This document shows positions 60,508-64,000 of a stretch of 64,000 nucleotides of DNA, in pieces. Source of the stretch: Spirosoma rigui (lineage in GTDB: Bacteria; Bacteroidota; Bacteroidia; Cytophagales; Spirosomataceae); NCBI RefSeq assembly GCF_002067135.1, contig NZ_CP020105.1, forward strand, positions 930,001-994,000. Direction: 5' to 3'. A model generated the notes under the pieces. That model ran no database searches and was not told where the DNA came from. It worked only from the letters and a program-made list of their open reading frames with translations. The first letter of the stretch is position 1, and each line of letters opens with the position of its first letter. The position numbers and the translations under genes were made by a program.

Positions 60508-61293
60508 TCAGACCGCTATCGTTTCCTGACGCGTTAGTTCGGTGTCAATAAGTTGATACGTTTCCTGTTTCAGCCGTTCCACATCCGCCTGCGTCATACC
60601 GGCGGTTTCGATGGGCGTGTGGACAACCGCCCGCATGGGGTGCCAGTACATCCGGATACGCCCATCGTCGGGCAGAATCCGGTAATTGGTGAGCAGCGTT
60701 ATGGGTACAATCGGCACCTGCTGCTGGATAGCCATCGTAAAGGCCCCATCTTTAAACGGAGCCATCCGGGGAATATCTTTTGCCACAATCCCTCCTTCCG
60801 GAAAAATCATGATACTACGGCCCGCCTGCAGCGTCCGAATCGACTTGGCCAGCGAATAGGCCCGGCTGTTAGCCTGCTTCCGATCGACCTGCACGTGCAG
60901 TTTGGCAAACATATAGCCCAGTAACGGAATCGTTTTTACGTCACTCTTACCAACAAAGGCGTAATAGTTTTTAATGATGACGCCCATCACCGCAATATCG
61001 ATGTAGGAGAAATGATTGGCGCAGAAAACGTAAACACCGTTCGGATCCGGCCTGAAGCGATACTCAACCCGTACGGGTATTCCCACCAGAACAAAAAACA
61101 CGTGGCCCCAGACCGCATTGATCCGATGAGCCAGCGGTTTCCAGCTTTCACGCTGAAGGCATATGAACTGAACCGGAAACAGGATCAGGTACAAGCCAAC
61201 CAGACAGATGGCACACCAGAGGGTGTAAAGTAACCGCATAACCGTATGGCTGAACCGGGGTTTTCGGGCGATTGAGTTGATTTCCAGGCTCAC
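60508..61293 (-). CDS. plsC: 1-acyl-sn-glycerol-3-phosphate acyltransferase family protein
   Basis: Acylates lysophosphatidic acid to phosphatidic acid at the inner membrane. The acyltransferase motifs are NHFSYIDI (block I, His and Asp), then a basic block near RKQANSRAYSLAK and FPEGGI (block III). One or two hydrophobic helices (LLYTLWCAICLVGLYLIL) lie at the N-terminus. The drawn start at ATG 61293 is doubtful: residues 2-14 are encoded by one arm of an inverted repeat, and ATG 61239 (MRLLYTLWCA), 14 bases after that arm, gives 243 aa with the membrane helix at the true N-terminus. Symbol is by family. Confidence 0.85.
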   Translation of the reverse strand: MSLEINSIARKPRFSHTVMRLLYTLWCAICLVGLYLILFPVQFICLQRESWKPLAHRINAVWGHVFFVLVGIPVRVEYRFRPDPNGVYVFCANHFSYIDIAVMGVIIKNYYAFVGKSDVKTIPLLGYMFAKLHVQVDRKQANSRAYSLAKSIRTLQAGRSIMIFPEGGIVAKDIPRMAPFKDGAFTMAIQQQVPIVPITLLTNYRILPDDGRIRMYWHPMRAVVHTPIETAGMTQADVERLKQETYQLIDTELTRQETIAV

Positions 61294-61358
61294 TGATCGC
61301 TACGCAAAAACAGAGCTTTCCATTCTGAAAATCAACTCAATCAACCGAAAATTCCGGT
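61254..61358 (-). repeat. 34-base inverted repeat spanning the plsC start
   Basis: Arms 61254-61287 and 61325-61358 pair at 29 of 34 positions. The loop (61288-61324) carries, on the minus strand, TGTTTTTG, one base off the -7 consensus. The first arm starts 5 bases after the purH stop codon. Confidence 0.75.
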
Positions 61359-61363
61359 CCTGA

Positions 61364-62914
61364 TTAGTGTTTGAAGTGGCGCACGCCCGTTGTAACCATC
61401 GCCAGTCCATGCTGGTTACAGAAGTCGATCGAGTCCTGATCCCGCACAGAACCGCCGGGCTGTACAACCGCCGTGATGCCCGCCTGAGCCGCTATTTCGA
61501 CGCAATCGGGGAAGGGGAAGAACGCGTCCGACGCCATGACCGACCCGTTCAGATCGAAGCCGAACGCACCGGCTTTTTCGATTGCCTGACGCAGGGCATC
61601 CACGCGTGATGTCTGCCCCACACCACTGGCCAGCAGCCGGCCTTCTTTGGCGAGTACGATCGTATTGGACTTGGTATGTTTACAAACCTTCAGTGCGAAC
61701 TCCAGTGCCCGCATCTCATGCTCCGTGGGCGCTTTCTGGGTCACCGTTTTAAACTGCCCGGCGGTTTCGGTCTGGTTGTCTTTTTCCTGCTCCAGCACCC
61801 CGTTCAATATGGTCTTGAACATAAACGCGGGCAGCGCTACCGACTTTCGTTTCAGCAGAATCCGGTTCTTTTTCGACCGCAGAATATCCAGTGCTTCGGG
61901 CGCAAAATCGGGCGCGATCAGGATTTCCATGAACAGCTTATTCAGCTCTTCGGCCGTTTCCCGGTCAACGGGTACGTTCGTTATGAGTACTCCGCCAAAA
62001 GCCGATACGGGATCGCAGGCCAGCGCGTTCAGGTACGCTTCTTTAGCCGTGGGTGCCGTAGCAATACCACAGGCATTGGTGTGTTTGATGATGGCAAAAG
62101 CAGCCGGGGCTTCGGCATTTTCATCCGAAACCGGGAATTCGTCGATCAGGCTTACGCAGGCATCAACGTCAACTAGGTTATTGTATGACAGCTCTTTCCC
62201 GTGCAGCTTGTCGAACATTGCGTCCAGATCACCGTAGAAGGTTGCCTGCTGGTGCGGGTTTTCGCCGTAGCGCAAGTGGTTGGCGGGCAGCGTTTTAAAA
62301 TCGGCCAGATTACCGGTGGTATCGGCCAGATCCCCTTCGAAGTACGTCCGGATAGCCGTATCGTAGTGCGACGTGACGGCAAACGCTTCTTTAGCGTACC
62401 GACGGCGATCGGCCAGCTCGGGGGCGCCTTTGGTTTCGGTGAGCAACGCAGCCACATCGGCGTACTGACTCCGCGACGACACGATCAGGATGTCGTTGTA
62501 GTTTTTGGCAGCGGCCCGAATCAGGGAGATCCCCCCAATGTCGATTTTTTCAATTACGTCCTCATCCGACGCACCCGATGCTACCGTTTCTTCAAACGGG
62601 TACAGATCCACAATGACCAGGTCGATGGGCGGAATGGCATGCCGTTCCGCCTGAGCCAGATCCTCCGCGTTATCGCGCCGGTAGAGAATGCCGCCCATCA
62701 CAGCAGGATGCAGCGTTTTGACCCGCCCGCCGAAGATGGATGGGTAGCCAGTCAGATCTTCGACAGCCGTTACGGGAATACCGAGTTGCTCGATGAACGA
62801 CTGGGTACCGCCGGTCGAGTAGAGTTTTACGTTTTGCTCGTGCAGAAGCCGGACAATTGGTTCGAGGCCGTCTTTATAAAAAACGGAGATCAGCGCAGAT
62901 GTAATCTGTTTCAT
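61364..62914 (-). CDS. purH: Bifunctional AICAR transformylase/IMP cyclohydrolase
   Basis: Last two steps of purine synthesis: formylation of AICAR and closure to IMP. The 516-residue protein has the N-terminal IMPCHase domain (LYSTGGTQSFIEQLGI, GRVKTLHPAVMGGIL) and the C-terminal AICARFT domain, with ...KHTNACG... and GDLDAMFDKLHGKELSYNNL, and ends in TTGVRHFKH. Length is normal. It is the first gene of a run with plsC and gatC. Its promoter region is shared face to face with the flippase gene. Confidence 0.96.
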   Translation of the reverse strand: MKQITSALISVFYKDGLEPIVRLLHEQNVKLYSTGGTQSFIEQLGIPVTAVEDLTGYPSIFGGRVKTLHPAVMGGILYRRDNAEDLAQAERHAIPPIDLVIVDLYPFEETVASGASDEDVIEKIDIGGISLIRAAAKNYNDILIVSSRSQYADVAALLTETKGAPELADRRRYAKEAFAVTSHYDTAIRTYFEGDLADTTGNLADFKTLPANHLRYGENPHQQATFYGDLDAMFDKLHGKELSYNNLVDVDACVSLIDEFPVSDENAEAPAAFAIIKHTNACGIATAPTAKEAYLNALACDPVSAFGGVLITNVPVDRETAEELNKLFMEILIAPDFAPEALDILRSKKNRILLKRKSVALPAFMFKTILNGVLEQEKDNQTETAGQFKTVTQKAPTEHEMRALEFALKVCKHTKSNTIVLAKEGRLLASGVGQTSRVDALRQAIEKAGAFGFDLNGSVMASDAFFPFPDCVEIAAQAGITAVVQPGGSVRDQDSIDFCNQHGLAMVTTGVRHFKH

Positions 62915-63063
62915 TCAAGGATAATGTAGCATGGAAATGACCAATGCGTCGTGGCGGATAACCCGGCTGAACCTTCAGAAACTACGTTGTTCGGTCGTAC
63001 TACCGGTTACGAGGCTCCCGTCGCTTCCTGAGGTTAGTCATTCTACATCAATCATTCAAAAGA

Positions 63064-63090
63064 CAAAGATAACCAAAGGTCTTAACTTTG
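63064..63090. promoter_or_regulatory. Back-to-back -7 boxes of purH and the flippase gene
   Basis: Minus strand: TATCTTTG (63071-63064), about 150 bases before the purH ATG. Plus strand: TAACTTTG (63083-63090), 64 bases before the flippase ATG. Both match TAnnTTTG exactly. No TTG at the right spacing was found for either. The rest of the 240-base spacer shows nothing else. Confidence 0.55.
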
Positions 63091-63154
63091 TCCGTTAGAG
63101 AGCCGGAGTCTGGACTACATAGCCCCGCCCGGTTGTTTCGTACTTACTGCTTCA

Positions 63155-64000
63155 ATGAGCACATTCAAGAAATTAGCTGGTGATACAGCTCTTTACGGCA
63201 TCAGTACCATTTTGGGGCGTATGCTCAACTTCGTACTGGTTCCGCTCCAGACTTACGTTTTTCCGCAGCCGGGTCAACTGGCTTCCAACGTTGAGTTATA
63301 CAGCTACGTAGCCGTTTTGCTAACCATCTACACCCTGGGACTGGAAACGGCTTTTTTCCGCTTCGCTGCCCGCAAAAAAGGGGAGCAGACCGCCGATGAA
63401 CGGCAGCGTGTATTCAACGATACGCTGAGCATCGTTATGCTGGTGACCGGCGTTTTTACCCTACTGATCATCCTGCTAACGCCCCAGTTAACCGTCTGGC
63501 TCAACTACCCCGGTCAGCAGACATTCATCGTCTGGGTCGCGCTGATCGTTGCGATCGACGCGATCGTAGCCATCCCGTTTGCCCGCCTGCGGGTCGAGAA
63601 TAAAGCCCGGCAGTTTGTGCAGGCCAAAGTGGTCAGCATTGTTCTGGTCGTTTTTTTGAATGTTTTCTTTCTCATCATCTGCCGCGATATCTACGCGGGT
63701 AAGTACCTGAGCGCACTACGTCCAGCGATTGCGTTGTTTTACAACCCCGCCATTGGGCCCGGCTACATCTTTCTGGCCAACCTGCTCGGCAATGCGGCTT
63801 ATTTTGTCATGCTGCGCGATGCATTTCGCGGATTCCGGTTCCGCATCGACCGTGCCGAAACGGGTGTGCTGCTGGCCTACGCGTTTCCCATCATGCTGAC
63901 GGGACTGGCCGCCGTCATCAACAACATGACCGACCGGGCTTTCCTGCGCCACTACCTGCCCGAAGGGTTTTACGAGGGCATTTCCTCGGCCGATGCGCTG
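63155..64000 (+). CDS. Polysaccharide/lipid flippase (Wzx/MATE-like), partial at the right edge
   Basis: Open from ATG 63155 to the window end (282 codons, no stop). The protein begins MSTFKKLAGDTALYGISTILGRMLNF and shows a series of membrane segments (VLLTIYTLGLETAFFRFAA, ETFIVWVALIVAIDAIVAI, VVSIVLVVFLNVFFLIIC), as in Wzx-type flippases and MOP-family transporters that move lipid-linked sugars across the inner membrane. No glycosyltransferase is seen within the window; it may head a polysaccharide cluster to the right. Confidence 0.85.
   Translation, partial: MSTFKKLAGDTALYGISTILGRMLNFVLVPLQTYVFPQPGQLASNVELYSYVAVLLTIYTLGLETAFFRFAARKKGEQTADERQRVFNDTLSIVMLVTGVFTLLIILLTPQLTVWLNYPGQQTFIVWVALIVAIDAIVAIPFARLRVENKARQFVQAKVVSIVLVVFLNVFFLIICRDIYAGKYLSALRPAIALFYNPAIGPGYIFLANLLGNAAYFVMLRDAFRGFRFRIDRAETGVLLAYAFPIMLTGLAAVINNMTDRAFLRHYLPEGFYEGISSADAL

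Noticed and set aside
1-64000. tRNA, rRNA, CRISPR arrays and insertion sequences
   Set aside because: I looked for cloverleaf-like elements, regularly spaced repeats and transposase genes and saw none I could support.

Overview
The window comes from a member of the Bacteroidota, most likely the order Cytophagales and close to Spirosoma; the genus is inferred from protein content and style, not measured. The signs are a SusC/SusD pair with its own FecI-type sigma factor and FecR anti-sigma factor, TonB-dependent receptors with a carboxypeptidase-regulatory domain, a group II GGGP synthase, start codons without strong Shine-Dalgarno sequences, and several matches to the Bacteroidota promoter consensus (TTG, 17-23 bases, TAnnTTTG). 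It reads as ordinary chromosome. I saw no tRNA, rRNA, CRISPR array, insertion sequence or prophage.

Layout. 1-9 kb: mlaE/mlaF lipid-transport permease and ATPase; a TonB receptor under a TPP riboswitch (thiamin uptake); a small DUF4926 protein; a membrane-anchored TPR protein; ribH, aspartate kinase and serS. 9-19 kb: a SWIM/SNF2 helicase, a secreted esterase, a CPBP-like membrane protein, a DUF349 protein and the ribosome factor EttA. 18-25 kb: alcohol dehydrogenase, a cystathionine gamma-synthase type enzyme, a VTT membrane protein, an alpha/beta hydrolase, a MaoC hydratase, an acyl-CoA dehydrogenase and an AraC regulator. 25-31 kb: a minus-strand group with a GGGP synthase, a degenerate DksA protein, glutamate dehydrogenase and phosphatidylserine decarboxylase. 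31-39 kb: SMP-30, GMC oxidoreductase, an AlgI/AlgJ-like O-acylation pair facing an SGNH hydrolase, and MgtC. 39-49 kb: uvrA, then the sigma-FecR-SusC-SusD operon. 49-60 kb: an orphan barstar, an amidohydrolase, a catalase-like protein, a YdeP-type molybdoenzyme, and a DUF1549/DUF1553 cytochrome paired with a DUF1501 protein. 60-64 kb: gatC, plsC, purH and the start of a polysaccharide flippase that runs off the right edge.

The least explained feature is the spacers. About seventeen intergenic regions hold long inverted repeats of unrelated sequence. Between convergent genes they look like two-way terminators. Between same-direction genes several end only about 7-14 bases before the next start codon (mlaF, ribH, aspartate kinase, psd, the amidohydrolase and probably plsC). 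In two of these the loop carries an exact TAnnTTTG promoter element, and in a third a one-mismatch version. This arrangement could let a gene be transcribed freely from its own promoter while read-through RNA from the gene before folds into a hairpin ahead of the start codon.
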